DNA from: Maritimibacter dapengensis
GTDB taxonomy: Bacteria; Pseudomonadota; Alphaproteobacteria; Rhodobacterales; Rhodobacteraceae
Assembly: GCF_019218265.1 (NCBI RefSeq)
Contig: NZ_JAHUZE010000002.1
Coordinates: forward strand, 682,001-746,000
DNA length: 64,000 nt
Direction of reading: 5' to 3'
The position numbers and the translations under genes are program-made. Below the pieces are notes generated by a model. It worked only from the letters and a program-made list of their open reading frames with translations, was not told the DNA's origin and did not search any database. How positions within the stretch are numbered: position 1 is the stretch's first letter; the number at the start of each line of letters is the position of its first letter. This document shows positions 43,454 through 53,870 of this stretch, piece by piece.

Positions 43454-44683
43454 TCAAGAGCCACCTTCGGACGGGGCCAATTCGGTGACGATCTGGTTGT
43501 TCTGATGCAGCGTTTTGTGCACCGGGCATTTGTCCGCGATCTCGATAAGCTTGTCCCTCTGTGCGTCGTCCAACGCGCCCTCGAGATGGATAAGCCTCCG
43601 GAATTCATCTATTTTCTGCGACGGCTTGTCCGGATCAGCATCCTCCGCATGAACCTTGTCATGGGTGACATCCACGCGAATCCCCGTCACGGGCCATCCT
43701 TTGCGCCGCGCATACATCCGCATCGTCATCGAGGTGCAGGCTCCGAGCGCAGCCGAGAGCAGGCCATAAGGCGACAGCCCTTTGTTGGTGCCGCCCATCT
43801 TTTCCGGCTCGTCGGCATAGACATGGTGCGGCCCCGAAGCCACGTCCTGAAGAAACCCGTCAGGGTCCGCCTCGGTCACGCGCAACACGCCTTCTGGCGC
43901 CCCCGCCCGCGGCTCCGGTGCGCCAAGGTCGAGGTAACGCTTCGCCCAGGCCGCGATAACGTCAGCCGCGTATTCCGCGTCATCGCCCCGCGAAATCAGG
44001 TGATCGGCATCGTCGAGCGTCACGAAGCTCTTGGGGTGGAGCGCGGCGCGGAAAATCGCCTCGGCATTGTCGATCCCTACCACCTCGTCGCGTGGCGCAT
44101 GCATGATAAGAAGTGCTGCCTTGAGATCGTGAATGGCAGGCTCGAGGTTTTCGGCCCGGATGTCCTCGATGAACGCCTTGCCGATGACGAAGTCCCGCCC
44201 GCCCAGATCGACCGTTGCGCGCCCGTCCTGCATGATCTGTTCGACCCGGTCGGCGAAGTTGTGGGTTACGTGGTCGGGGGCATAGGGCGCGGCGAGCGTC
44301 ACCACCGCCTTGATCCCCTCCATCCCCGCTCCGGCCCGCAACACGGCAGCCCCGCCAAGCGAATGCCCGATCAGCAGGGACGGCGCGAGGTCGCGGTCGG
44401 CGAGGGCGCGCGCGGCGGCCCGCAGGTCTTCCACGTTCGAGGTGAACGTGGTGTTGGCGAACTCCCCCTCGCTGTGCCCAAGCCCGGTGAAATCGAACCG
44501 CAGCACCGCGATCCCGGCTGCGTTCAACCGCCGCGCAATTCGCTTGGCCGGAAGGATGTCCTTCGAGCAGGTGAAGCAATGCGCGAAAAGCGCGGTCGCC
44601 CGCACTTTGCCCGCGGGAAGGTCCAGTCTTGCGGCCAACTCCGACCCGTCATGTCCCGCGAATGTCAGTTTTTCCGTCGTCAT
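43454..44683 (-). CDS. Bifunctional alpha/beta hydrolase-OsmC family protein
   Basis: A 409-aa fusion. The N-terminal alpha/beta hydrolase (~1-250) has the nucleophile elbow GHSLGG (~105-110), an acidic residue in APRDEVVG and His in DDADHL. The C-terminal OsmC domain (~265-409) has the two redox cysteines in LGACTSMTMRMYA and DKCPVHKTL. OsmC proteins are thiol peroxidases for organic hydroperoxides. The fusion suggests hydrolysis and peroxide reduction of the same, perhaps lipid-derived, molecules. GGAGG supports ATG 44683. A 720-aa ORF upstream extension is spurious. Confidence 0.88.
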   Translation of the reverse strand: MTTEKLTFAGHDGSELAARLDLPAGKVRATALFAHCFTCSKDILPAKRIARRLNAAGIAVLRFDFTGLGHSEGEFANTTFTSNVEDLRAAARALADRDLAPSLLIGHSLGGAAVLRAGAGMEGIKAVVTLAAPYAPDHVTHNFADRVEQIMQDGRATVDLGGRDFVIGKAFIEDIRAENLEPAIHDLKAALLIMHAPRDEVVGIDNAEAIFRAALHPKSFVTLDDADHLISRGDDAEYAADVIAAWAKRYLDLGAPEPRAGAPEGVLRVTEADPDGFLQDVASGPHHVYADEPEKMGGTNKGLSPYGLLSAALGACTSMTMRMYARRKGWPVTGIRVDVTHDKVHAEDADPDKPSQKIDEFRRLIHLEGALDDAQRDKLIEIADKCPVHKTLHQNNQIVTELAPSEGGS

Positions 44684-44806
44684 GCCGTCCTCCGGTTTTG
44701 CTATTCCAACATGGACATGCCGCGCGCCGGGCGCAATTGGGCAGGCTGTCGCCGATGTGAACGAAGGGCATGTTTCCCCGTGCCATTCCGGCGGGTAAGA
44801 GGAGCC

Positions 44807-45721
44807 ATGAAAAGAACCTTCGACATTGTCCTGATCGCGCTCACAGCCGTGACGTTTCTCGGCCTCGTGCTCGGCTACGCCGGCGACCTGCACCCGTTCG
44901 GTGATTCCCTTGCGGTATTTCGCGCCTATGCGGGCTTGGGTCTCGTGGCCCTGGGGGCACTGCACCTGATCCGCCGGCATTGGGTCGTCGGTGCTGGGTC
45001 GGTGCTGGTCGGAGCCGGCGTTTTTCTGTCGCTTGGGTTCGTGCCCCTCGGCGGCGCCGCCGCCAACGCCACGGCCGAGACCAAACCGACCTATACGCTC
45101 TACCAGAAAAACCTGCTTTTTCTGAACAGCGCACGAGACGAGCTTTCCACCGACATCCTGCGCCGCCGCCCCGATGTCGTCACGATTCAGGAGGTCCACA
45201 AGCGGAACGCGCGCATTCGTAACCGGCTGACCCGCCGCATGGCCTCGGCCACCTATTGCGATTTCGTCGGGGTCGGTGGCGTTGCGGTGTTTTCGCGTTG
45301 GGAGATGATCGAGGGGACACAGCAATGCCTCTGGGGATCGGCCGTCATGCAGGTCGATGCACCCGAGGGCCCGCTCTGGGTCATCTCGACACACTTGCAC
45401 TGGGTCTTTCCTTACGAGAATGCCGAACAGGTGGCCGACCTCGTTCCCGCGCTCGCCGCGCTCGAAGGACCGAAAGTCATCGGAGGCGACTTCAACACCG
45501 TGCCCTGGAGCGACGGATTTCGCGATTATGCTGCCGCGGCAGACGTCAAACGCATCGGCCGGGTCGAAGTCTCGATCGTCAAGGCCCGGGGGGCGCTGCG
45601 TGTGCCGATCGACCATGTCCTCGTCACGGGCGGGCAGGGGCGCACGGAACTGCTGCCGCTCCTTGGCTCAGATCACCGCGGCGTCTGGGCGGAATTCACG
45701 CTGCCGGAAACGAAAAACTGA
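44807..45721 (+). CDS. Membrane-anchored endonuclease/exonuclease/phosphatase (EEP) family protein
   Basis: A 304-aa protein with three N-terminal hydrophobic segments (about 7-26, 38-55, 61-82). A DNase I-like EEP domain follows. Catalytic signatures are TIQEVH (metal Glu), STHLHW, GGDFNTVPWS and LGSDHRGV. The active site should face the periplasm. Such proteins act as nucleases or phospholipid/inositol phosphatases; the substrate is unknown. GAGGAG just upstream of ATG 44807 fixes the start. It is divergent from the hydrolase-OsmC gene. Confidence 0.85.
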   Translation: MKRTFDIVLIALTAVTFLGLVLGYAGDLHPFGDSLAVFRAYAGLGLVALGALHLIRRHWVVGAGSVLVGAGVFLSLGFVPLGGAAANATAETKPTYTLYQKNLLFLNSARDELSTDILRRRPDVVTIQEVHKRNARIRNRLTRRMASATYCDFVGVGGVAVFSRWEMIEGTQQCLWGSAVMQVDAPEGPLWVISTHLHWVFPYENAEQVADLVPALAALEGPKVIGGDFNTVPWSDGFRDYAAAADVKRIGRVEVSIVKARGALRVPIDHVLVTGGQGRTELLPLLGSDHRGVWAEFTLPETKN

Positions 45722-45724
45722 TGG

Positions 45725-45751
45725 AAAAAAGGCGGCCCCGAAGGACCGCCT
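45725..45751 (-). terminator. Reverse-strand terminator 330 bp downstream of glnA
   Basis: AGGCGG/CCGCCT (45730-45735, 45746-45751) with an inner CC/GG pair is followed, on the reverse strand, by six T residues (45730-45725). It faces transcripts arriving from glnA or from something between 45752 and 46030. It also lies 4 bp after the EEP gene stop. Confidence 0.6.
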
Positions 45752-46030
45752 GAAGTGTGGGAAGGACACGTGGCACGGCCCTGTGAATACCGTGCCGGGA
45801 GTACGCGCGCCCTCCTGACCAGTTCTCTCGAACACCATCCTTATCGCCGCGCAGTTTGATCTGGACGCGGAAGAATGGTGGCGGAAACGGTTTGTTTCCG
45901 TCGTGGTTTCGACACAGGTCGGACTTCAAGTCTCGCACCGACCCCTGAAAACATGCGGCCCGGAAGGTGTGGGAACACGTGACGCCACATTTCAGGCGTG
46001 AGCGGGCGGTTGTTTTGGGGCCGACCAATG
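45752..46030. other. Gene-free stretch with a repeated 20-bp motif
   Basis: The 358 bp between the EEP gene and glnA holds no convincing gene; overlapping ORFs lack start sites and codon quality. A motif occurs twice: AAGTGTGGGAAGGACACGTG at 45753 and AAGGTGTGGGAACACGTGAC at 45964. A small hairpin ACGCC/GGCGT lies at about 45982-46000. Two reverse-strand terminators bound the region, so a short reverse-strand RNA is possible. Confidence 0.4.
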
Positions 46031-46057
46031 AAAAAGGGCGCCCCGACAGGGACGCCC
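46031..46057 (-). terminator. Rho-independent terminator of glnA
   Basis: GGGCG (46036-46040) pairs with CGCCC (46053-46057), and CCC (46042-46044) with GGG (46049-46051). Five T residues follow on the reverse strand. It begins 23 bp after the glnA stop. Confidence 0.82.
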
Positions 46058-46079
46058 TCGCAATGTCTCACAACCCGGA

Positions 46080-47486
46080 TCAGACGCTGTAATACATCTG
46101 GTATTCGATCGGGTGCGGCGTGTGCTCGTAGGCGTAGACCTCTTCCCACTTGAGGTCGAGGTAGCCGTCGATCTGGTCCTTCGTGAACACGTCGCCAGCG
46201 GTGAGGAATTCGTAATCCTCGGCCAGGCTGTCGAGCGCTTCACGCAGCGAACCGCACACCGTCGGAATGCCTTCCAGCTCTTCCGGCGGCAGATCGTAAA
46301 GGTTCTTGTCCGAGGACGGGCCCGGATCGATCTTGTTCTTGATCCCGTCGAGGCCGGCCATCAACAGGGCGGCGAAGCACAGGTAGGGGTTCGCGGCCGG
46401 ATCGGGGAAGCGGGCTTCCACACGCTTGGCTTTCGGGCTCTCGGTCCACGGAATACGCACGCAGCCCGAACGGTTACGGGCCGAGTAGGCGCGCAGAACC
46501 GGGGCTTCGAAGCCGGGGATCAGGCGCTTGTAGGAGTTCGTGGACGGGTTGGTGAAGGCGTTGAGCGCTTTCGCGTGCTTCAGAACGCCGCCGATGAACC
46601 ACAGGGCCTCATCCGACAGGTCGGCGTATTTGTCGCCGGCGAAAAGCGGCTTGCCGTCCTTCCAGATCGACATGTTCACGTGCATGCCCGAGCCGTTGTC
46701 GCCCTTGATCGGCTTCGGCATGAAGGTCGCCGAGCGGCCATAGGCGGCAGCCACGTTGTGGATCACGTATTTGTATTTCTGAAGCTCGTCGCCCTGCTTG
46801 GTGAGGCTGTCGAAGATCAGGCCAAGCTCGTGCTGCGTGGTTGCAACCTCATGGTGGTGCTTGTCGACCTTCATGCCGAGCATTTTCATGGTCGAAAGCA
46901 TTTCCGAGCGGATGTCCTGACCGTCATCGGACGGGTTCACCGGGAAGTAGCCGCCCTTGTAGTCGGGGCGGTGGCCAAGGTTGCCCATCTCGAACTCGGT
47001 GTCGGTGTTCCAGGCGGCGCCATCGGCGTCGATCTCGTAGCCGACCTTGTTCGGGGCGACCGAGTATTTCACGTCGTCGAACAGGAAGAATTCAGCTTCC
47101 GGACCGAAATAGGCCACATCGCCGATCCCAGAGGACTTCAGGTAGGCTTCAGCTTTCTCGGCCGTGCCGCGCGGGTCGCGCTCATAAGGCTCGCCGGTGT
47201 CGGGCTCGACAATCGAGCAATGCACGCAGAGCGTCTTTTCCGCATAGAACGGGTCGATATAGACCGATTCCGTGTCGGGCATAAGTTTCATGTCGGAGGC
47301 TTCGATGGATTTCCAGCCGGCGACCGAGGAGCCGTCGAACATGAAGCCTTCTTCCAGAAAGTCTTCGTCGACCTGGTCGGACATCACGGTCACGTGCTGC
47401 AGTTTGCCGCGCGGATCGGTGAAACGGATGTCGACATAGGCGATGTCTTCATCCTTGATCAGTTTGAGAACGTCAGCGTTGCTCAT
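46080..47486 (-). CDS. glnA: Glutamine synthetase type I
   Basis: ATP-dependent glutamate-ammonia ligase of 468 aa, the central ammonia-assimilation enzyme. Motifs are DGSSVAGW (N-terminal catalytic loop), [11 protein letters not shown] (metal), the [17 protein letters not shown] site, NRSGCVRIP, and NLYDLPPEE, the adenylylation tyrosine loop of GSI-beta. The enzyme should be inhibited by GlnE adenylylation. It is 48 bp downstream of glnB, in the classical glnBA operon of alphaproteobacteria. Confidence 0.98.
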   Translation of the reverse strand: MSNADVLKLIKDEDIAYVDIRFTDPRGKLQHVTVMSDQVDEDFLEEGFMFDGSSVAGWKSIEASDMKLMPDTESVYIDPFYAEKTLCVHCSIVEPDTGEPYERDPRGTAEKAEAYLKSSGIGDVAYFGPEAEFFLFDDVKYSVAPNKVGYEIDADGAAWNTDTEFEMGNLGHRPDYKGGYFPVNPSDDGQDIRSEMLSTMKMLGMKVDKHHHEVATTQHELGLIFDSLTKQGDELQKYKYVIHNVAAAYGRSATFMPKPIKGDNGSGMHVNMSIWKDGKPLFAGDKYADLSDEALWFIGGVLKHAKALNAFTNPSTNSYKRLIPGFEAPVLRAYSARNRSGCVRIPWTESPKAKRVEARFPDPAANPYLCFAALLMAGLDGIKNKIDPGPSSDKNLYDLPPEELEGIPTVCGSLREALDSLAEDYEFLTAGDVFTKDQIDGYLDLKWEEVYAYEHTPHPIEYQMYYSV

Positions 47487-47534
47487 GGTACTTCGCTTTC
47501 CCCTTTGGTTGGAATACGGTGATTGGTCAGTGGG

Positions 47535-49595
<2,061 letters not shown>

Positions 49596-49660
49596 GCCGC
49601 TTATACTGCCGGCGTCGTTTCGGGGTGAACCGCAAGGCATGTAGGGGGCACCAGATGCAA

Positions 49661-49686
49661 CGCGCCGGACCCTCCGGCCCGGCGCG
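49661..49686. terminator. GC hairpin between convergent nnr and DUF2892 gene
   Basis: CGCGCCGG (49661-49668) and CCGGCGCG (49679-49686) are a perfect 8-bp stem, extended by CC/GG inside. There is no T tract. The place between convergent genes suggests termination in both directions. Confidence 0.4.
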
Positions 49687-49709
49687 CAACACTCACATAT
49701 GCGTTTGGA

Positions 49710-49916
49710 TCAGCTCTTCATCTTGCAGGTATTCACACCGAAGAGGGTGTAGAGCGCGCACCAGCCGGTCACCGCCGTGAACAGCATGACCACGCCCACG
49801 ACCAGAGCGATCCAGCCAAGCGCGGTCCCCTGATACATGAAGAACAGCACGATCCCCGCGATCCCGATCAACCCGCGAATGGCGCGGTCCACATTGCCTT
49901 CGTTTGTCTTGAACAT
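49710..49916 (-). CDS. DUF2892 small membrane protein (YgaP C-terminal-like)
   Basis: A 68-aa protein with two membrane helices (about 18-36 and 40-58). NEGNVDRAIRGLIGIA and the ending FTAVTGWCALYTLFGVNTCK are signatures of DUF2892, the domain found after rhodanese in YgaP. The two cysteines in the second half are conserved family positions. ATG 49916 has AAGGAG eight bases upstream; a 76-aa version from 49940 is less likely. A perfect 15-bp palindrome lies 64 bp upstream, suggesting control by the adjacent Crp/Fnr protein. Confidence 0.87.
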   Translation of the reverse strand: MFKTNEGNVDRAIRGLIGIAGIVLFFMYQGTALGWIALVVGVVMLFTAVTGWCALYTLFGVNTCKMKS

Positions 49917-49979
49917 CTCACAACTCCTTGTCGCGTTCATTCGATGTTCAGAGTCTATACCCGGCGTCCCGGCAACGCA

Positions 49980-49994
49980 TGTGACAGGGTCACA
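49980..49994. promoter_or_regulatory. Perfect palindrome upstream of the DUF2892 gene (Crp/Fnr-like site)
   Basis: TGTGAC-AGG-GTCACA is a perfect 15-bp palindrome. It resembles a CRP site (TGTGA-N6-TCACA) with the spacer one base shorter. It overlaps the stop codon of the Crp/Fnr-family gene and lies 64-78 bp before the DUF2892 start. Confidence 0.55.
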
Positions 49995-50652
49995 CAGCGG
50001 GATGTTCGATGATGTTTTCCAATCCTTCGCGATCCAGCACGATAACCTGTCCTCGTTCCCGTCCGATCATGCCGTCCCTCGCCAGCCGGTCGAGCCGCCG
50101 AGAAACGACCTCGCGCGCGGTGCCTATGGCGCGCGCCATCTCGGCCTGCGTCATCTCGAGCCTGTCGCCTTCGGACCGGTCGAGGATCAGCGCGGCGAGC
50201 CGTGCTTCGACCTTGAGAAACGACATCGTCTCGATCAATTGCATCATCGCCTGCATCCGCTCCGCAAAGGCCGCGAAGACGACCTTGCGAAAGGCGGCGG
50301 AGCTGTCGAGCAGTTCGAGAAAGACCGGACGTGGCACCAGAACGAGCCGGGTGGGGCGGCTGACCACCGCTTCGGCCGAGTAGTCCTCACCACCCAGAAG
50401 CCCCAGCGTGGACTGGATACAGGCCTCGCCGGGCGTGACCTCGTAAAGCAGGATATCCCGGCCGTTCGGACCAACGAGGTAGACCCCGACATGGCCGGTC
50501 AGGACGATGACATAACCCTTCACCACCTCGCCCGGCGAGAACAGGCACGTGCCCTCCGGCACCTCCATTGGTGTCAGGCGCGACAGCGCCTGTCGCGCTG
50601 GCGGTTCGAGCGCAGCAAGCTCCTGCGCTTCGCCCGTCCAGTCCGCGCTCAT
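49990..50652 (-). CDS. Crp/Fnr-family transcriptional regulator
   Basis: A 220-aa regulator with an N-terminal cyclic-nucleotide-binding-like domain (~20-115; PGEVVKGYVIVLTGHVGVY) and a long dimer helix. The C-terminal winged helix reads EMTQAEMARAIGTAREVVSRRLDRLARDG. There is no N-terminal CxxC cluster, so it is not a classical oxygen-sensing Fnr. The cAMP-contact residues are also not conserved. Its ATG overlaps the mmsB stop, so it is co-transcribed with valine catabolism genes. The adjacent palindrome suggests the DUF2892 gene as a target. Confidence 0.87.
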   Translation of the reverse strand: MSADWTGEAQELAALEPPARQALSRLTPMEVPEGTCLFSPGEVVKGYVIVLTGHVGVYLVGPNGRDILLYEVTPGEACIQSTLGLLGGEDYSAEAVVSRPTRLVLVPRPVFLELLDSSAAFRKVVFAAFAERMQAMMQLIETMSFLKVEARLAALILDRSEGDRLEMTQAEMARAIGTAREVVSRRLDRLARDGMIGRERGQVIVLDREGLENIIEHPAV

Positions 50653-51521
50653 TCGTGTCCGCGTTTCTCGAACCGTGGCAGCATGGCCGAGAAATCCTTA
50701 CCCTCGCCGCCCTCGTTCTCGACGAATTGCGCATAAAGGTCGCGCGCAGCCTTGCCCAAAGGCGTATCGGCATCCGCTGCCTCTGCCGCCTGTTGCGCGA
50801 GCCTCAGGTCCTTCAGCATCAACTCCGCCGCGAAACCGGGTTTATAGTCATTGTCCGCCGGGCTGGTCGCACCGATACCGGGGGCGGGGGTATAGGCGTT
50901 CATCGTCCAGCTATAGCCCGACGATGTGCTCACCACGTCATACATCGCCTGCCGGTCCAGACCGAGCTTGTCGGCGAGCGCAAAGGCTTCGCAGGTCACG
51001 ATCATCGTCGCGCCAAGGATCATGTTGTTGCAGATCTTCGCGGCCTGACCGTTGCCCGACGGCCCGCAATACACGGCCTTCTGCCCCATGATGTCGAACA
51101 GCGGCTCGACCTTGGCGAACCCGTCCTCGTCGCCGCCGGCCATGAAGGTGAGTGTTCCGGCCGCCGCACCCGTGACACCGCCCGAGACAGGCGCATCTAC
51201 CGCGAGTAGCCCAGCGTCATGCGCCTGATCGGCAACTGCGCGGGCGCTTTCCACGTCAACGGTCGAGCAATCGGCAAAGACCGCGCCCTTATCCATCGCC
51301 GGCACGATCTCGTCAGCTACCTTGCGCAGGATGGCCCCATTGGGGAGCATGGTAATGACAACCTCGGCCCCCTTGGCCGCCTCCACCGCAGTGTCGGCCT
51401 TGCTCACGCCGTCCGGCATCGGCGCGGCAAGGTCGAAGCCCGTCACCTCGTGCCCCGCCTTGGCGAGGTTGGCGGCCATCGGTCCGCCCATGTTGCCCAA
51501 CCCGATAAATCCGATCTTCAT
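50649..51521 (-). CDS. mmsB: 3-hydroxyisobutyrate dehydrogenase
   Basis: NAD-dependent oxidation of 3-hydroxyisobutyrate to methylmalonate semialdehyde in valine breakdown. The 290-aa protein has the Rossmann motif GFIGLGNMGGPMA (4-16), DAPVSGGVTGA (substrate loop) and GNGQAAKICNNM with the catalytic lysine. The C-terminal LMLKDLRLAQQAA segment is family-typical. It is followed directly by the Crp/Fnr regulator (ATGA overlap) and preceded, 49 bp upstream, by the hydrolase gene that makes its substrate. Confidence 0.94.
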   Translation of the reverse strand: MKIGFIGLGNMGGPMAANLAKAGHEVTGFDLAAPMPDGVSKADTAVEAAKGAEVVITMLPNGAILRKVADEIVPAMDKGAVFADCSTVDVESARAVADQAHDAGLLAVDAPVSGGVTGAAAGTLTFMAGGDEDGFAKVEPLFDIMGQKAVYCGPSGNGQAAKICNNMILGATMIVTCEAFALADKLGLDRQAMYDVVSTSSGYSWTMNAYTPAPGIGATSPADNDYKPGFAAELMLKDLRLAQQAAEAADADTPLGKAARDLYAQFVENEGGEGKDFSAMLPRFEKRGHE

Positions 51522-51540
51522 GCGATCCTCCCATGTGTTC

Positions 51541-51563
51541 CACCCCGGACCCAGCCCGGGGCC
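51541..51563. repeat. Short dispersed palindromic repeat (CCCCGG-type)
   Basis: CACCCCGGACCCAGCCCGGG continues with GCC; CCCCGG (51543-51548) and CCGGGG (51556-51561) pair. It resembles the CACCCCGGACTTGATCCGGGG repeats I know from many alphaproteobacterial intergenic regions. It lies between the hydrolase gene and mmsB and could form an mRNA hairpin. Confidence 0.5.
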
Positions 51564-51570
51564 TCAGCTT

Positions 51571-52596
51571 TCATAGCGCCAACGCATTCGGCCCCAGGTT
51601 GGCGGTCATTTCCTCGACCACCGATATCGGCACGTCGCCAAGCGCATATTTCCATTGCGGGTTGCGATCCTTGTCGACAATGGCCGCGCGTATACCTTCA
51701 AGGAAATCGCCATGCTCCATCGAGCGATAGGTGTATTCGTATTCGAACCCCAGCACCGCGCGGATCTCGTCCACTTCGCGCGCGCGACCGATGTTGACCA
51801 GCGCCACCGCCATCGCCAGCGGCGAGTTACGCCGGATCGCCTTGAGGGCGACATCCGCAAAATCGCTCCCGTCGTCTTCGAGCGCCGAGACGATCCCGTC
51901 CAGCCCATGCTCGAACAAGCGGTCGATCCGCTCTTGTTTATCGGCCAACGGCGCGTCGGGCGGCGTTTCGGCCACCTCCGCGATCTTGGTCACGTCGCCG
52001 TTCTGTTCCAACTGGCTGATGAGGTCGAGCCAGTATTCCCGCGGAACGAAAGTATCCGCGAACCCGGCATGAAGCGCATCGCCCGGACCCATCCGCGCCG
52101 CGGTAAGGGCGAGGTATTCGCCCATTCCCCCGGGCGCACGGGACAGCAGCAGCGTCCCGCCCACGTCCGGCACAAGCCCGATCCCGACCTCCGGCATCGC
52201 AATCTGGCTCGTTTCGCAAACCACCCGGTGCGAACAATGTCCGGCCACCCCGACACCGCCGCCCATGACGAAGCCCTGCATGAAGGCGATGATGGGCTTG
52301 GGATACTCCGCGATCTTGGCGTTCATCCGGTATTCGTCCGACCAGAAGGTCCGACCGTAGCTGTAATCCCCGGTGATCCCGGTGTCGTACATCTCCTGAA
52401 TGTCGCCGCCGGCACAGAACGCCTTGTCGCCCGCCGCGTCGATCACCACCACCTCCACCGACGTGTCGTCCCGCCACGCATCCAGCGCCTTCTCGATCTC
52501 GAGGCACATGGCATAAGTCAGCGCATTGAGCGCCTTGGGGCGGTTCAACGTGATCCGCCCCGCGCGGCCTTTCGTCTCGATGAAAATGTCGGACAT
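51571..52596 (-). CDS. 3-hydroxyisobutyryl-CoA hydrolase (enoyl-CoA hydratase/isomerase family)
   Basis: Releases 3-hydroxyisobutyrate from its CoA ester in valine degradation. The 341-aa length and the motif set FCAGGDIQEMY, GFVMGGGVGVAGHCSHRVVCE and MPEVGIGLVPDVGGTLLLSR are those of HIBCH-type hydrolases, not the ~260-aa hydratases. The catalytic Glu of MPEVGIG and Asp of VPDVGG are both present. Context decides the call: the acyl-CoA dehydrogenase gene ends 1 bp upstream and mmsB follows. A methacrylyl-CoA hydratase is not encoded here. Confidence 0.9.
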   Translation of the reverse strand: MSDIFIETKGRAGRITLNRPKALNALTYAMCLEIEKALDAWRDDTSVEVVVIDAAGDKAFCAGGDIQEMYDTGITGDYSYGRTFWSDEYRMNAKIAEYPKPIIAFMQGFVMGGGVGVAGHCSHRVVCETSQIAMPEVGIGLVPDVGGTLLLSRAPGGMGEYLALTAARMGPGDALHAGFADTFVPREYWLDLISQLEQNGDVTKIAEVAETPPDAPLADKQERIDRLFEHGLDGIVSALEDDGSDFADVALKAIRRNSPLAMAVALVNIGRAREVDEIRAVLGFEYEYTYRSMEHGDFLEGIRAAIVDKDRNPQWKYALGDVPISVVEEMTANLGPNALAL

Positions 52597-52597
52597 T

Positions 52598-53743
52598 CTA
52601 CCCCCGATCCGCCAGCATCTGGCGGCTCACGATCAGCCGCATGATCTCGTTCGTGCCTTCCAGGATCTGGTGGACCCGCAGATCGCGCACGATCTTCTCG
52701 ATCCCGTAATCGGCGAGGTAGCCGTAGCCGCCATGAAGCTGCAAACATCCGTTCGCCACGTCGAAGGCCGCATCGGTCACGTACATCTTCGCCATGGCGC
52801 AGAACTTCGTGGCATCCGGCGTCCTGTTGTCGAGCTTCCATGCCGCCTGTCGCAGGAAGGTCCGGGCCGATTGCAGTTTGACCTCCATTTCGGCCAGCTT
52901 GAACTGAAGTGCCTGGAACTGGTCGATGGTCTTTCCGAACGCCTTGCGCTCACCCATGTAAGCCAGCGTCAGGTCAAGCGCGTTCTGCGCGCCACCGAGC
53001 GCCGAGGCCGCGATGTTGAGCCGTCCGCCATCAAGCCCCGCCATGGCGTAAACGAAACCCCGGCCTTCTTCGCCGACGAGGTTGGCATGCGGCACGGTGC
53101 AATCGTCGAACTGGACTTGCGCGGTGGGCTGGGCTTTCCACCCCATCTTGTCTTCGAGACCACCGAACGAAAGCCCGTCCGTCCCGGCCTCGATCACGAT
53201 CGCCGAAATGCCGCGCGGCCCGTCCTCGCCGGTGCGGGTCATGGTCAGGTAGGCATCCGAGTAGCCGCCGCCGGAGATGAACGCCTTGGTGCCGTTCAGC
53301 ACGTAACCTTCGTTTGTCTTGGCCGCCTTCGTGCGCAGCGCCGCCGCGTCCGATCCGCTCCCCGGTTCGGTGAGGCAATAGGAAAACACCTTCTCCATCG
53401 AGCAGAGGTCGGGGAGCCAGCGCGCCTTGTCCTCGTCCGAGCCGAACTTGTCGATCATCCCGCCGCACATGTTGTGGATCGACAGGAACGACCCCACGGC
53501 AGGGCAGGACATGGCGAGTGCTTCGAAGACCAGCGTGGCGTCGAGCCGCGTCAAGCCGGACCCGCCGTAATCCTCGCTGACGTAAATCCCTGCAAGGCCA
53601 AGCTCCGCCACCTTGGGCCACAGCTCTTTCGGGATCGTGCCCTGACGTTCCCACTCCTGCGCGTAAGGCGCGATATGCTCCTGGCCAAAGCCATGCGCCA
53701 TCTCGAAAATGGCGTCCTGTTCTTCTGTCAGCGCGAAATCCAT
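52598..53743 (-). CDS. Isobutyryl-CoA dehydrogenase (acyl-CoA dehydrogenase family)
   Basis: FAD-dependent oxidation of isobutyryl-CoA to methacrylyl-CoA. The 381-aa protein has AYCLTEPGSGSDA-like YCLTEPGSGSDAAAL, GTKAFISGGGYSD, RKAFGKTIDQFQ and the C-terminal ILEGTNEIMRLIVSR. The glutamate in ILEGTNEI is the likely catalytic base, as in ACAD8. Substrate is assigned from the neighbours (hydrolase and mmsB). GGAGGAG supports ATG 53743. Two palindromes lie upstream (53765-53782, 53837-53856). Confidence 0.88.
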   Translation of the reverse strand: MDFALTEEQDAIFEMAHGFGQEHIAPYAQEWERQGTIPKELWPKVAELGLAGIYVSEDYGGSGLTRLDATLVFEALAMSCPAVGSFLSIHNMCGGMIDKFGSDEDKARWLPDLCSMEKVFSYCLTEPGSGSDAAALRTKAAKTNEGYVLNGTKAFISGGGYSDAYLTMTRTGEDGPRGISAIVIEAGTDGLSFGGLEDKMGWKAQPTAQVQFDDCTVPHANLVGEEGRGFVYAMAGLDGGRLNIAASALGGAQNALDLTLAYMGERKAFGKTIDQFQALQFKLAEMEVKLQSARTFLRQAAWKLDNRTPDATKFCAMAKMYVTDAAFDVANGCLQLHGGYGYLADYGIEKIVRDLRVHQILEGTNEIMRLIVSRQMLADRG

Positions 53744-53764
53744 GGGTCTCCTCCCCGAGACGGA

Positions 53765-53782
53765 ACTGAACATCGGTTCAGT
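53765..53782. promoter_or_regulatory. Palindromic operator just upstream of the valine operon
   Basis: ACTGAAC (53765-53771) and GTTCAGT (53776-53782) are perfectly symmetrical around ATCG. The site lies 22-39 bp before the isobutyryl-CoA dehydrogenase start, where it would overlap a promoter. It looks like a TetR- or GntR-type operator; the regulator is unknown. Confidence 0.6.
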
Positions 53783-53836
53783 TTCCGAGTGTGACCCTCC
53801 GTCAGGCCAATCTCAACCGCGAATTGCCCAAAACCG

Positions 53837-53856
53837 GCTTTGCAAGAATGCAAAGC
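53837..53856. promoter_or_regulatory. Second palindrome upstream of the valine operon
   Basis: GCTTTGCA (53837-53844) and TGCAAAGC (53849-53856) flank AGAA. The TTTGCAA core recalls the TTTGCAAA half-sites reported for short-chain acyl-CoA regulators (RamB/PccR type), but as an inverted repeat. It could also be a hairpin after the GCS2 gene's stop region; it is 94-113 bp before the dehydrogenase start. Confidence 0.45.
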
Positions 53857-53870
53857 AGAGCCGTTATCGC

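Noticed and set aside
43427-45721. A 764-codon forward frame that would fuse new sequence to the EEP-family protein
   Set aside because: The first 460 codons are antisense to the hydrolase-OsmC gene. The strong ribosome site at 44807 and the family start show the real N-terminus.
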